Assembly: GCA_964392765.1 (NCBI GenBank)
Contig: CAYMRF010000027.1
Coordinates: forward strand, 1 to 18,663
Source of the DNA: BTUB01 sp964392765
GTDB lineage: Bacteria > Babelota > Babeliae > Babelales > Vermiphilaceae
DNA length: 18,663 bases
Direction of reading: 5' to 3'
Shown here: piece after piece, positions 1 to 6,292 of the stretch
Layout of the letters: every line of letters starts with the position of its first letter
Position numbering within the stretch: position 1 is the first letter of the stretch
Notes under the pieces: model-generated
Told to the model about the DNA's origin: nothing
Databases searched by the model: none
What the model saw: the letters and a program-made list of their open reading frames with translations, nothing else
Translations under genes and position numbers: made by a program

Positions 1-145
1 TAGCGCCAATTTTTACCAGTGCTGGTTTACCGCTTCTTAATACTTCACTCTCTAGTTGGCTCATTGAGTTAATCTGAATTACTTCGCACTGGCTCATGAC
101 TGACGTGCATAACATAGAGATAGTAAAAATTTTTACAAAATTCAT
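1..145 (-). CDS. exported thioredoxin-like protein, N-terminal fragment (runs off window)
   Basis: Reading the minus strand from the ATG at 145-143 gives 48 open codons that run off the left edge. The first 17-20 residues (MNFVKIFTISMLCTSVMSQC) look like a Sec signal peptide. They are followed by INSMSQLESEVLRSGKPALV and then KIGA, which matches the start of a thioredoxin fold: helix 1, then the first central strand, equivalent to LVDFWA just before the CxxC motif. The active site itself is outside the window, so the redox motif cannot be read. The start is supported by AAAGGAG about 7 nt upstream and a promoter-like TTGACA at 224-219. The exported thioredoxin at 5758-6189 has a similar signal-peptide-plus-Trx layout. 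A short fragment makes the family call moderate; the gene itself is likely real. Confidence 0.6.
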   Translation of the reverse strand, partial: MNFVKIFTISMLCTSVMSQCEVIQINSMSQLESEVLRSGKPALVKIGA

Positions 146-193
146 AAAAATGCTCCTTTTTTGTTTTGAGAAGAGGGTTTTGTAACGGAGATT

Positions 194-224
194 ATCCTAT
201 CATAAAAAACTGAGACTGTGTCAA
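194..224 (-). promoter_or_regulatory. putative sigma70-type promoter for the edge thioredoxin-like gene
   Basis: On the minus strand a perfect TTGACA (224-219) is followed after 19 nt by TAGGAT (199-194). It lies about 50 nt upstream of the start codon at 145. The spacer is long and other -10 choices are possible. Three other minus-strand exported-protein genes in this window also have a TTGACA at a comparable place. Confidence 0.45.
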
Positions 225-524
225 TAGCTATAAAATTGCTGATAGATTTTAAGATTTAAAAAAAAACAGCAAAGATCACTTTGTTTAAAGCACATCTCTT
301 GATTGATCAGATGATGATTATTGCACTGTTTTTTTAAAAATGAAATAACCTCTCCATTTTTATTTTCAATGTGCAATTGGTTTGGCTCTTCTTGAAAGAA
401 AAAATGATGAATATATAGCTTATAAAAAAAATAAAAAAATGATTGATTCTGCGAGGTCAAACCATTACATTAGTTGATAAGCATTTTAAAAAGCTGTTTC
501 ATATAGAAATCATTTAATTTTTTT

Positions 525-530
525 TATAAT
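525..530 (+). promoter_or_regulatory. -10 element of the nrdA promoter
   Basis: A perfect TATAAT lies about 100 nt upstream of nrdA, directly before the GC-rich hairpin at 538-565. Transcription would therefore start close to 537, at the base of the hairpin. I see no good -35 at 16-18 nt upstream (the area around 501-507 is TATAGA-like), so the promoter may need an activator or be weak. Confidence 0.5.
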
Positions 531-537
531 GATTTGA

Positions 538-624
538 GCGCGCAGGTGGGTATACCCTTTCGCGCCATTTTTTTCTAAATAAGAGAAAAAAGGAAGAATT
601 TACAGGGTCGAATAACGAAAGGGT
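538..624 (+). promoter_or_regulatory. structured nrdA leader: terminator-like hairpin with a competing RBS-masking pairing
   Basis: Three complementary pairs can be read. (1) GCGCG 538-542 pairs with CGCGC 561-565, enclosing the palindrome GGGTATACCC (548-557). A run of seven T (568-574) follows, which is the layout of an intrinsic terminator. (2) ACCCTTTCG 554-562 is a perfect 9-bp complement of CGAAAGGGT 616-624. The latter contains AAAGGG, the only plausible ribosome binding site for the ATG at 629. (3) TTTTTTCT 569-576 can pair with AGAAAAAA 584-591, which would sit inside pairing 2. Pairings 1 and 2 share 554-562 and cannot coexist. This suggests attenuation or RBS masking of nrdA. No known riboswitch class is recognised, and no NrdR box is evident. 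Confidence 0.5.
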
Positions 625-628
625 TGCC

Positions 629-3199
629 ATGGAAGCACAAAGAAATAATATGGGCGGTCAATCATACGCTGCATTTGGTGCTATGCCCAATGCTAAAGAA
701 TTTAATGATAAGTTGGAGCGCATTGCGCGAGTAAAAGCTCCAGACGGAACATTTTTAACATTTAATGTAAATGAACTACGTGCTTCCATTGAATGGGCAG
801 TATTAGGCCATGAAAAAGATGTTTCAGTGGATCAGATTTTTCTTGAAGTAGTTAATACCATTTTTGATGGTGTTTCATCACGAGAAATTGCTGATGCGCT
901 TATTATGGCAGCAGCCACCTTTATTGAGCGCGATCCTGCATACAACTATGTTGCAGCGCAATTATTGCTTAAAAAACTTTTTAAAGAAGTAACGGGCGTT
1001 ACGATTCGTTCAGCAGCATATGATAAACTATATCGCCAATCATTTATTGATAGCATCAACGAAGGCGTTGCTGAAGGAAGTTTAGATAAAAAACTATTAG
1101 AGTTTGATCTCAATCTTCTGGCAGCTTCAATGCATTTAGAGCGTGATTCATATTTTGAATATATGGGCCTTAAAACTTTGCATGAGCGCTACTTTAATAA
1201 GATTGAGGGTAAACGTTTAGAATTACCACAATCTTTCTGGATGCGGGTGGCGATGGGCGTTTCATTAAATGAAGTAGATAAAAATGAAGCGGCGCTTAAA
1301 TTCTATGATCTGCTTTCATCAATGCGTTATATGTCTAGCACGCCAACCTTACTGCATTCTGGTATGGCGCGTCCACAATTAAGCTCGTGCTTCTTGACTA
1401 CCGTTGAAGATGACCTTAAACATATTTTTAAATGTTTAGGTGATAATGCACAACTTTCAAAGTGGTCTGGCGGTGTTGCTAATGATTGGACTAACTTGCG
1501 TGCCACCGGTGCGATGATTAAAACCATCAAGACTGAAAGCCAAGGCGTGATTCCATTCTTAAAAATCGCTAATGATGTGACTGCTGCTATTAATCGCAGT
1601 GGAAGTCGCCGTGGCGCAACGTGCGTCTATCTGGAAGTGTGGCATTTAGATTATGAAGATTTTCTTGATCTAAAAAGAAACACCGGTGATGAACGCCGCC
1701 GTACCCATGATATCAATACCGCAAGTTGGATTCCTGATCTTTTCATGAAGCGTTTGCTGAATAATGAGAATTGGACATTCTTCTCGCCTGAAGAAGTAAG
1801 AGATCTGCATGATTTGTATGGCAAAGCATTTGAAGAGCGCTATGCTCAGTATGAGCAAATGGCTGCGCGCGGTGAAATTAAAAAATTCAAAAAAATTGAA
1901 GCAGCCGTTTTATGGCGCAAAATGTTGAGCCGTTTATTTGAAACAGGCCATCCATGGATCACCTTCAAAGATCCTTGCAATATCCGCTCTCCACAAGATC
2001 ACGTGGGCGTGGTGCATTCATCAAACTTGTGCACTGAGATTACGCTTAACACTTCTGCTGATGAAACCGCAGTATGTAACTTGGGCTCCATAAATCTTGC
2101 AGAGCATATTGTGAATGGCCAGCTTGATGAAGAATCATTGGCAATCACTATTGAGAATGCGATGCGCATGCTTGATAACGTGATCGATATCAATTTCTAC
2201 CCAACTATTGAAGCGCAAAACGCAAACTTCCGCCATCGCCCGGTAGGCCTTGGCATTATGGGTTTGCAAGATGCTCTTTATAAGATGGATATTGAATTTA
2301 GTGAAGCAAAAGCGTTAGAAGTTTCTGATTATATTATGGAAACCGTTTCTTTCTATGCGATTCTTGCATCTTCAAAACTTGCAAAAGAACGTGGAGCGTA
2401 TAAATCATATAAAGGATCTAAGTGGGATCGTAATATCTTCCCGCAAGATACGATTGCACTTTTAGAACAAGAACGAGGCATGGAGATTCCGATCAATAAA
2501 GAAGGCAAACGTGATTGGACGCCCGTGCGCGCGCATGTAAAAGAATTTGGTATGCGTAACTCTAATTGTATGGCAATTGCGCCAACCGCAACCATTTCTA
2601 ATATCGTGGGCTGCTTCCCGTGCATTGAACCGATTTATAAAAATCTCTACGTTAAAGCAAATATGAGCGGCGAATTTACCATCGTTAATAAGTATCTAAT
2701 TCAAGATCTTAAAAAGCTCGGCTTATGGGATCAAGATATGCTTGAACTTCTTAAGTATTATGATGGTAGCGTTCAGATGATTGAAAAAATTCCTGCGCAT
2801 ATTCGTGAGAAATATAAAGAGGTGTTTGAAATCGATCCGGAATGGCTCGTCGAGATTACTGCAGCGCGCGGCAAATGGGTGGATCAAAGTCAGTCGCACA
2901 ACGTGTTTATGAAGGGCGTTTCGGGCAAAAAGCTCAATGATATTTATATCAAAGGCTGGAAGCTGGGGCTTAAAACTAAATATTACTTGCGCACACTCGG
3001 CGCATCACAGATTGAAAAATCTACCCTTGATGCGAAGAAGTTCGGTTTTACGCAAAAACGTGAATATGGCCCAACCGATGTAGCAGCAGCTTCGCAAGAA
3101 GCTAATGTAGAAATACAAGCGCAAGCAGCGGATCAGGAAATGGTACAAGCACAAGCGTGTTCGATTTCATCTGATCCCGAGTGCGAAGTGTGTCAATAA
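629..3199 (+). CDS. nrdA: class I ribonucleoside-diphosphate reductase, alpha (catalytic) subunit
   Basis: This cytoplasmic enzyme reduces ribonucleoside diphosphates to deoxyribonucleotides together with NrdB. The 856-aa product has an N-terminal ATP-cone (about residues 33-125), the allosteric overall-activity site, then the ten-stranded barrel. Visible catalytic features are the redox pair Cys254 (LSSCFL) and Cys483 (AVCNLGSINL), and Asn466-Leu-Cys468-Thr-Glu470, matching the N-x-C-x-E radical site of the E. coli enzyme. The tyrosine pair of the radical pathway is Tyr785-Tyr786 (KTKYYLRT). The C-terminal tail ends in ECEVCQ, giving the Cys852/Cys855 shuttle pair. The start at 629 is chosen for its AAAGGG at 618-623. 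nrdB follows after 161 nt of hairpin-rich DNA. A single ATP-cone is seen, unlike the multi-cone alpha subunit I recall for Chlamydia. Family assignment is secure. Confidence 0.97.
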   Translation: MEAQRNNMGGQSYAAFGAMPNAKEFNDKLERIARVKAPDGTFLTFNVNELRASIEWAVLGHEKDVSVDQIFLEVVNTIFDGVSSREIADALIMAAATFIERDPAYNYVAAQLLLKKLFKEVTGVTIRSAAYDKLYRQSFIDSINEGVAEGSLDKKLLEFDLNLLAASMHLERDSYFEYMGLKTLHERYFNKIEGKRLELPQSFWMRVAMGVSLNEVDKNEAALKFYDLLSSMRYMSSTPTLLHSGMARPQLSSCFLTTVEDDLKHIFKCLGDNAQLSKWSGGVANDWTNLRATGAMIKTIKTESQGVIPFLKIANDVTAAINRSGSRRGATCVYLEVWHLDYEDFLDLKRNTGDERRRTHDINTASWIPDLFMKRLLNNENWTFFSPEEVRDLHDLYGKAFEERYAQYEQMAARGEIKKFKKIEAAVLWRKMLSRLFETGHPWITFKDPCNIRSPQDHVGVVHSSNLCTEITLNTSADETAVCNLGSINLAEHIVNGQLDEESLAITIENAMRMLDNVIDINFYPTIEAQNANFRHRPVGLGIMGLQDALYKMDIEFSEAKALEVSDYIMETVSFYAILASSKLAKERGAYKSYKGSKWDRNIFPQDTIALLEQERGMEIPINKEGKRDWTPVRAHVKEFGMRNSNCMAIAPTATISNIVGCFPCIEPIYKNLYVKANMSGEFTIVNKYLIQDLKKLGLWDQDMLELLKYYDGSVQMIEKIPAHIREKYKEVFEIDPEWLVEITAARGKWVDQSQSHNVFMKGVSGKKLNDIYIKGWKLGLKTKYYLRTLGASQIEKSTLDAKKFGFTQKREYGPTDVAAASQEANVEIQAQAADQEMVQAQACSISSDPECEVCQ

Positions 3200-3200
3200 T

Positions 3201-3237
3201 CCTTCGTGACGCTCCTTGGGAGCTTCTCAGGATGAAG
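3201..3237 (+). repeat. hairpin directly after nrdA (repeat-like)
   Basis: Two bases after the nrdA stop is a nested hairpin: GCTCC 3211-3215 pairs with GGAGC 3219-3223 around a TTG loop, and CTTC 3202-3205 pairs with GAAG 3234-3237. No T-run follows, so it is not a classical terminator. Its ends (CCTTCGTGA..., ...CTCAGGATGAAG) resemble the short CTTCGAC-GCTCAG type of dispersed palindrome. It may stabilise the 3' end of the nrdA mRNA or simply be a repeat copy. Confidence 0.5.
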
Positions 3238-3259
3238 TTGAATATATAAAAGAAAAAAA

Positions 3260-3344
3260 CCGTTCGTTTCGAGCGAACATGGTGAGTCGAGAAATGCTTG
3301 TTGCAACTTCTCGATTCGGCTAGTGCCTCACTCGAAGCGAACGG
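3260..3344. repeat. 85-nt inverted-repeat element between nrdA and nrdB
   Basis: The outer arms CCGTTCGTTTCGAG (3260-3273) and CTCGAAGCGAACGG (3331-3344) pair over 14 nt with one mismatch. Inside, GTGAG 3282-3286 can pair with CTCAC 3327-3331, where the last base is shared with the outer arm, and TCGAGAA 3287-3293 pairs with TTCTCGA 3308-3314. A short alternative hairpin (GTTCG 3262-3266 / CGAAC 3274-3278) competes with the left outer arm. The element ends six bases before the nrdB ribosome binding site AAGGA (3350-3354), so its folding could affect nrdB translation. The CCGTTCG ... CGAACGG ends and the GGTGAG core are shared with the elements at 4464-4612 and inside zwf. Confidence 0.75.
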
Positions 3345-3360
3345 AGACTAAGGAACAACA

Positions 3361-4362
3361 ATGGCAAAAAAAAGCATATTAAATAACTCAGCAGTAGATC
3401 CGAATAAGATTCTGCCTATGACGTATCTGTGGGCGCGCCAACATTATAAAGATGGCGTAGCAAACAATTGGACTCCCGAAGAGGTTTCCATGCAAAAGGA
3501 TATTGAGCAATGGAAATCGCCGACGGTCTTAAGTGAAACAGAACGCCGCATGGTGCTCTATAATATGGGTTTCTTCTCAACCGCAGAATCTTTAACGGCT
3601 AATAATCTCGTGTTGGCTGTTTATAAACATGTTACCAATCCTGAATGTCGCCAATATTTATTGCGCCAAGCATTCGAAGAGGCAATACATACTGATACCT
3701 TTATATATTGCTGCGATTCATTTGGCTTAGATCCGGATGACATTTATAACATGTATCAAACAATTCCTTCTATCAAAGAAAAAGATGATTTTGTTATTCA
3801 ATTAACCACATCTTTATTTGATCCTAATTTTAAGCCTGATGGTATTGCTAATATCCAACAGTTCTTGCATGATCTGATTGGCTATTATGTGATTATGGAA
3901 GGGATCTTCTTCTACGCTGGTTTTGCCATGATGCTTGCATTAAAGCGTCAAGGCAAGCTCGTGGGAGTTGGCGAGCAGTTTGAATACATTATGCGCGATG
4001 AAAGCTTGCATTTAGCATTTGGTTGCGATTTAATCAATACGATTAAAGCTGAAAATCCACAAGTTTGGACCCCCGAATTCCAAGAAGATATTGTTGAGTT
4101 GATCAAACATGCCGTTACCCTTGAAAAGAGATACGCTATCGATGCGTGTCCGCAAGGTGTTCTGGGTATTAATCCGCAACAATTCTGCGAATATGTGGAA
4201 TATATTGCCGATCGCCGTTTAGAGCGTATTGATTTGCCCAAAGCCTTTGGCACCATCAATCCATTCCCATGGATGTCTCAATCAGTAGACTTAAATAAAG
4301 AGAAGAACTTCTTTGAGACTCGGGTTACTGAGTATCAATCAGCTGGTTCTCTTGAATGGTAA
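3361..4362 (+). CDS. nrdB: class Ic ribonucleoside-diphosphate reductase, beta subunit (Phe in place of radical Tyr)
   Basis: This is the 333-aa ferritin-like small subunit that makes the oxidant used by NrdA. Predicted metal ligands are Glu76 (FFSTAES), Glu107 and His110 (EEAIH), Glu180 (VIMEG), and Glu214 and His217 (DESLH). The radical-tyrosine position, four residues after the first His, is Phe114 (EAIHTDTF). The first ligand is Glu rather than the Asp of E. coli. Both features characterise the Chlamydia class Ic enzyme, which uses a Mn/Fe cofactor without a tyrosyl radical. The C-terminal YQSAG (Tyr325) supplies the tyrosine of the inter-subunit radical route. The start has AAGGA six nt upstream. 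A strong terminator follows 28 nt after the stop. Family is certain; subclass Ic rests on the residue pattern. Confidence 0.96.
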   Translation: MAKKSILNNSAVDPNKILPMTYLWARQHYKDGVANNWTPEEVSMQKDIEQWKSPTVLSETERRMVLYNMGFFSTAESLTANNLVLAVYKHVTNPECRQYLLRQAFEEAIHTDTFIYCCDSFGLDPDDIYNMYQTIPSIKEKDDFVIQLTTSLFDPNFKPDGIANIQQFLHDLIGYYVIMEGIFFYAGFAMMLALKRQGKLVGVGEQFEYIMRDESLHLAFGCDLINTIKAENPQVWTPEFQEDIVELIKHAVTLEKRYAIDACPQGVLGINPQQFCEYVEYIADRRLERIDLPKAFGTINPFPWMSQSVDLNKEKNFFETRVTEYQSAGSLEW

Positions 4363-4390
4363 TAACTCTAGATACTATTTGATCAAGAAT

Positions 4391-4419
4391 AAGGCGGACT
4401 TAAAAATCCGCCTTTTTTT
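4391..4419 (+). terminator. intrinsic terminator after nrdB
   Basis: AAGGCGGA (4391-4398) and TCCGCCTT (4407-4414) form a perfect 8-bp stem around an 8-nt A-rich loop, followed by an uninterrupted T-run (4413-4419). It lies 28 nt after the nrdB stop codon. Confidence 0.93.
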
Positions 4420-4463
4420 GTTACGTTCCCTGAAATTTTAAAATGGGAATCAGGTAGAAGATT

Positions 4464-4612
4464 TTGCCCCAGGCCGTTCGTGGTGAGGGCCGAACAAAGT
4501 GAGGCGACTCGAATCCATACGGCCTTTTTAATTATGAATTTCAAATTGTTTTTACATGGTTCGAGACGGATTCTAGCGAATCCTCCTCACCACGAACGGA
4601 TGAAAAGGGCAA
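4464..4612. repeat. palindromic repeat element downstream of nrdB
   Basis: The main arms CCGTTCGTGGTGAGG (4474-4488) and CCTCACCACGAACGG (4585-4599) are a perfect 15-bp inverted repeat. Six more bases pair further out (TTGCCC 4464-4469 / GGGCAA 4607-4612). Inside are GGATTC 4568-4573 / GAATCC 4578-4583 and a left-hand alternative, AGGCCGT 4471-4477 / ACGGCCT 4509-4515, followed by TTTTT, which could act as a second plus-strand terminator. The rest of the nrdB-4771 gap holds the terminator, this element and the promoter at 4707-4736; I see no gene in it. The ends and GGTGAG core match the elements at 3260-3344 and 15381-15490. Confidence 0.8.
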
Positions 4613-4706
4613 GCTCTCTTTTTTCGCCTCAACATTTCTCCTTGAAAATATCAACTAAGATTTTTGTAGATGTATAAGCAAAAATTCAAATTCTTGCCCC
4701 CGATAA

Positions 4707-4736
4707 TTGATTTTCATGTTTGTAATTAATTATTAT
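4707..4736 (+). promoter_or_regulatory. putative promoter for the 4771 gene
   Basis: TTGATT (4707-4712) and TATTAT (4731-4736) are separated by 18 nt, about 35 nt before the start codon. This gives a short leader carrying the purine-rich ribosome binding site AGGGGTAGGG. Confidence 0.5.
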
Positions 4737-4770
4737 AGCAAATGAAGACTATTATAAAAGGGGTAGGGAA

Positions 4771-5754
4771 ATGAAAATCTTGGGAATGTTTTTTTTAAGT
4801 AGTATTTGTTGTACGGTAATTGCTATGGATCGAGTGCCATCAGCATCGACTCAAAATCAGATAGTTTTAGCTCAAGCCAAATCAAGTAACCCACAAATAA
4901 TTGGATTGCCATCCGCTCTGCGGGAATCTCCGCCTTCCTCTTCCTCATCTTCTTCGGTGGCTCAGATGGAAGCAGTAGAAAGAGGTACAGAACCAGCCAG
5001 ACACGGTTCTCGAATTGTAATAGATCAAAGAGATGGCACTAATATTGTTTTAGAATTATCCCTTCCTCCCGATACCGAAAGTCATGCTCAACAAATAAGA
5101 ATCGCCCTTGAAAATAATGATCGTCATGTAAAAAAAGCATTACGCCAACAAATGGCTGAAGATGCTTTGCGGATAGTATGTCGCGATGATGAGAAGCATT
5201 ATAAAGAATGCGAATACGTTTTGCCTAAATTGAGAAAAACATTGAAAGACTCATTAAAAAAGAAGCCTGAACAAACTAATGCGCAGCAATCTCCACAGCC
5301 GGCAACGCGAGCATCGGGTAAAGAAGCAGATAATCAAGATATAGCGGAACATATCTTACGGCTCAAAGATGTTTCAATAGCTCAATTATCAGCGCGACGC
5401 GCTGAAGAAGTTGCAAAAAAAACACCCCCTCAAACGCCAGATCTTGAAGCACAAACGTCAGCAACTCGTAAGCCAACTCCTTCGCCACGAGAGCTATATT
5501 TAAAAACAAGTTCGCCCAAGAATGGTAGTTCTCAAAATCCTATCAATACCGCAATTGATAGCTCTTTAAGCGAATTGGAAAAATTGGTACGATCAGAACT
5601 TGCAGCGCAGGGAGCTTCTGAGCGAACTCAAAAAAAAGTGAGTATTTTCTTTAACGTTTTAAGTTTAGCAACGGCTGCTGCTTTTGCGCTTTATAAGTTT
5701 ATTCCAACAGGAACAACTATCCCAGGAACTAACATCACGCTTCCACCAGCATAA
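4771..5754 (+). CDS. secreted or membrane-anchored low-complexity protein, function unknown
   Basis: I do not recognise this 327-aa protein. It opens with a signal peptide (about residues 1-18, ending near C-C-T-V-I-A-M-D). A Ser/Pro-rich stretch with seven consecutive Ser follows near residues 56-62. The middle is charged and probably helical (about 95-165), with three Cys around residues 140-155. A Pro/Thr/Lys-rich linker (about 165-255) leads to a likely membrane span at about 290-311 and a short Gly/Thr/Pro tail. This suggests export with C-terminal membrane anchoring and a flexible stalk. The start is supported by AGGGGTAGGG just upstream. The gene converges with the thioredoxin gene, with only 3 nt between the two stop codons. 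A host-facing surface role is possible but nothing in the sequence proves it. Confidence 0.8.
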   Translation: MKILGMFFLSSICCTVIAMDRVPSASTQNQIVLAQAKSSNPQIIGLPSALRESPPSSSSSSSVAQMEAVERGTEPARHGSRIVIDQRDGTNIVLELSLPPDTESHAQQIRIALENNDRHVKKALRQQMAEDALRIVCRDDEKHYKECEYVLPKLRKTLKDSLKKKPEQTNAQQSPQPATRASGKEADNQDIAEHILRLKDVSIAQLSARRAEEVAKKTPPQTPDLEAQTSATRKPTPSPRELYLKTSSPKNGSSQNPINTAIDSSLSELEKLVRSELAAQGASERTQKKVSIFFNVLSLATAAAFALYKFIPTGTTIPGTNITLPPA

Positions 5755-5757
5755 GTT

Positions 5758-6189
5758 TTAATCAGCGCGATATTCTCGGAGAGCTTGAAGCAATATTTGC
5801 TTTAAGCTCTTCTTATCTTGATACCCATATAAGGTTCGCAGCGGTCTACCATCCACAAAAATGATAATGGTTGGTAGGGTTGAAATCCGGTATTGGTTTG
5901 AAAGCACGCGTTGTGCGTCAGTATCAACCTCTATAAATAAAATTTCATCCAGATCCCTGTCTTGTGCCAATGATTCAATCACTTTGTGCATGCTTTTGCA
6001 GGGCCCGCACCAGTCTGCAAAAAAATCTACTAAGATAATATCATAGCGCTGAAGCATCATTTCAAAATTTTCGGGATTTCCCGGTCTAAAAATTTTACCT
6101 TTTATTGGTTCTAATTCTGCATCCGCAAGAATTGGTTGAGTAAATAAGAAACATGCAAGTAAAGCAAAAAATGGTATTCGAAATTTCAT
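5758..6189 (-). CDS. exported thioredoxin, CGPC active site
   Basis: This is a 143-aa thioredoxin-fold oxidoreductase with an N-terminal signal peptide (MKFRIPFFALLACFLFTQPI, cleavage near LADA), so it acts outside the cytoplasm. The active site is Trp60-Cys61-Gly-Pro-Cys64 and the cis-proline loop is STLPTII. CGPC is the motif of reducing thioredoxins, unlike the CPHC of DsbA, so a reductive role (thiol repair, cytochrome maturation or isomerase support) is more likely. I chose the ATG at 6189 rather than the upstream in-frame ATG at 6240. AGGAG lies 7-11 nt before 6189, the signal peptide starts there, and a TTGACA/TATTTT promoter lies at 6250-6221, inside the longer frame. Compare the exported thioredoxin-like fragment at 1-145. 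Confidence 0.9.
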   Translation of the reverse strand: MKFRIPFFALLACFLFTQPILADAELEPIKGKIFRPGNPENFEMMLQRYDIILVDFFADWCGPCKSMHKVIESLAQDRDLDEILFIEVDTDAQRVLSNQYRISTLPTIIIFVDGRPLRTLYGYQDKKSLKQILLQALREYRAD

Positions 6190-6220
6190 AAACTGGCTCC
6201 TGATTTTTATTTGTTGTTTC

Positions 6221-6250
6221 AAAATACTGCTTGCCAGCATGAATTGTCAA
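6221..6250 (-). promoter_or_regulatory. putative promoter for the exported thioredoxin
   Basis: TTGACA (6250-6245) and TATTTT (6226-6221) are 18 nt apart on the minus strand. A start site near 6214 gives a leader of about 25 nt to the ATG at 6189 and makes the upstream ATG at 6240 untranscribed from this promoter. Confidence 0.6.
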
Positions 6251-6292
6251 ATCTATTGATAACCTTAATCTTTGATTTTAAATCGTCTCATT

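Larger units (their letters stand above)
146..628. other. 483-nt intergenic region upstream of nrdA
   Basis: No convincing gene lies here. The region holds the promoter for the minus-strand thioredoxin-like gene (194-224) and the nrdA promoter and structured leader (about 525-624). The middle is very AT-rich. A weak minus-strand hairpin (CAAAG 270-274 / CTTTG 279-283) is followed on that strand by a run of nine T (266-258); it could be a terminator, but no gene reads into it. A 79-codon minus-strand frame (460-221) starts only with TTG, lacks a ribosome binding site and is low-complexity Phe/Tyr/Asn/Gln, so I do not call it. Confidence 0.6.

Noticed and set aside
221..460. 79-codon minus-strand open frame in the gap before nrdA
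   Set aside because: It starts with TTG, has no ribosome binding site, is low-complexity translation of AT-rich DNA, and contains a terminator-like hairpin inside it.
4561..4593. tRNA-like 3' end (GGTTCGAGAC ... CTCACCA)
   Set aside because: There is no acceptor stem, D arm or anticodon arm in the right places; the resemblance comes from the inverted repeat.
4480..4677. 65-codon plus-strand open frame downstream of nrdB
   Set aside because: Most of it is a translation of the palindromic element at 4464-4612. It shows no domain, and no ribosome binding site leads into it.
6190..6240. Upstream in-frame ATG for the exported thioredoxin
   Set aside because: The region contains that gene's TTGACA/TATTTT promoter, whereas the ATG at 6189 has AGGAG and begins a good signal peptide.
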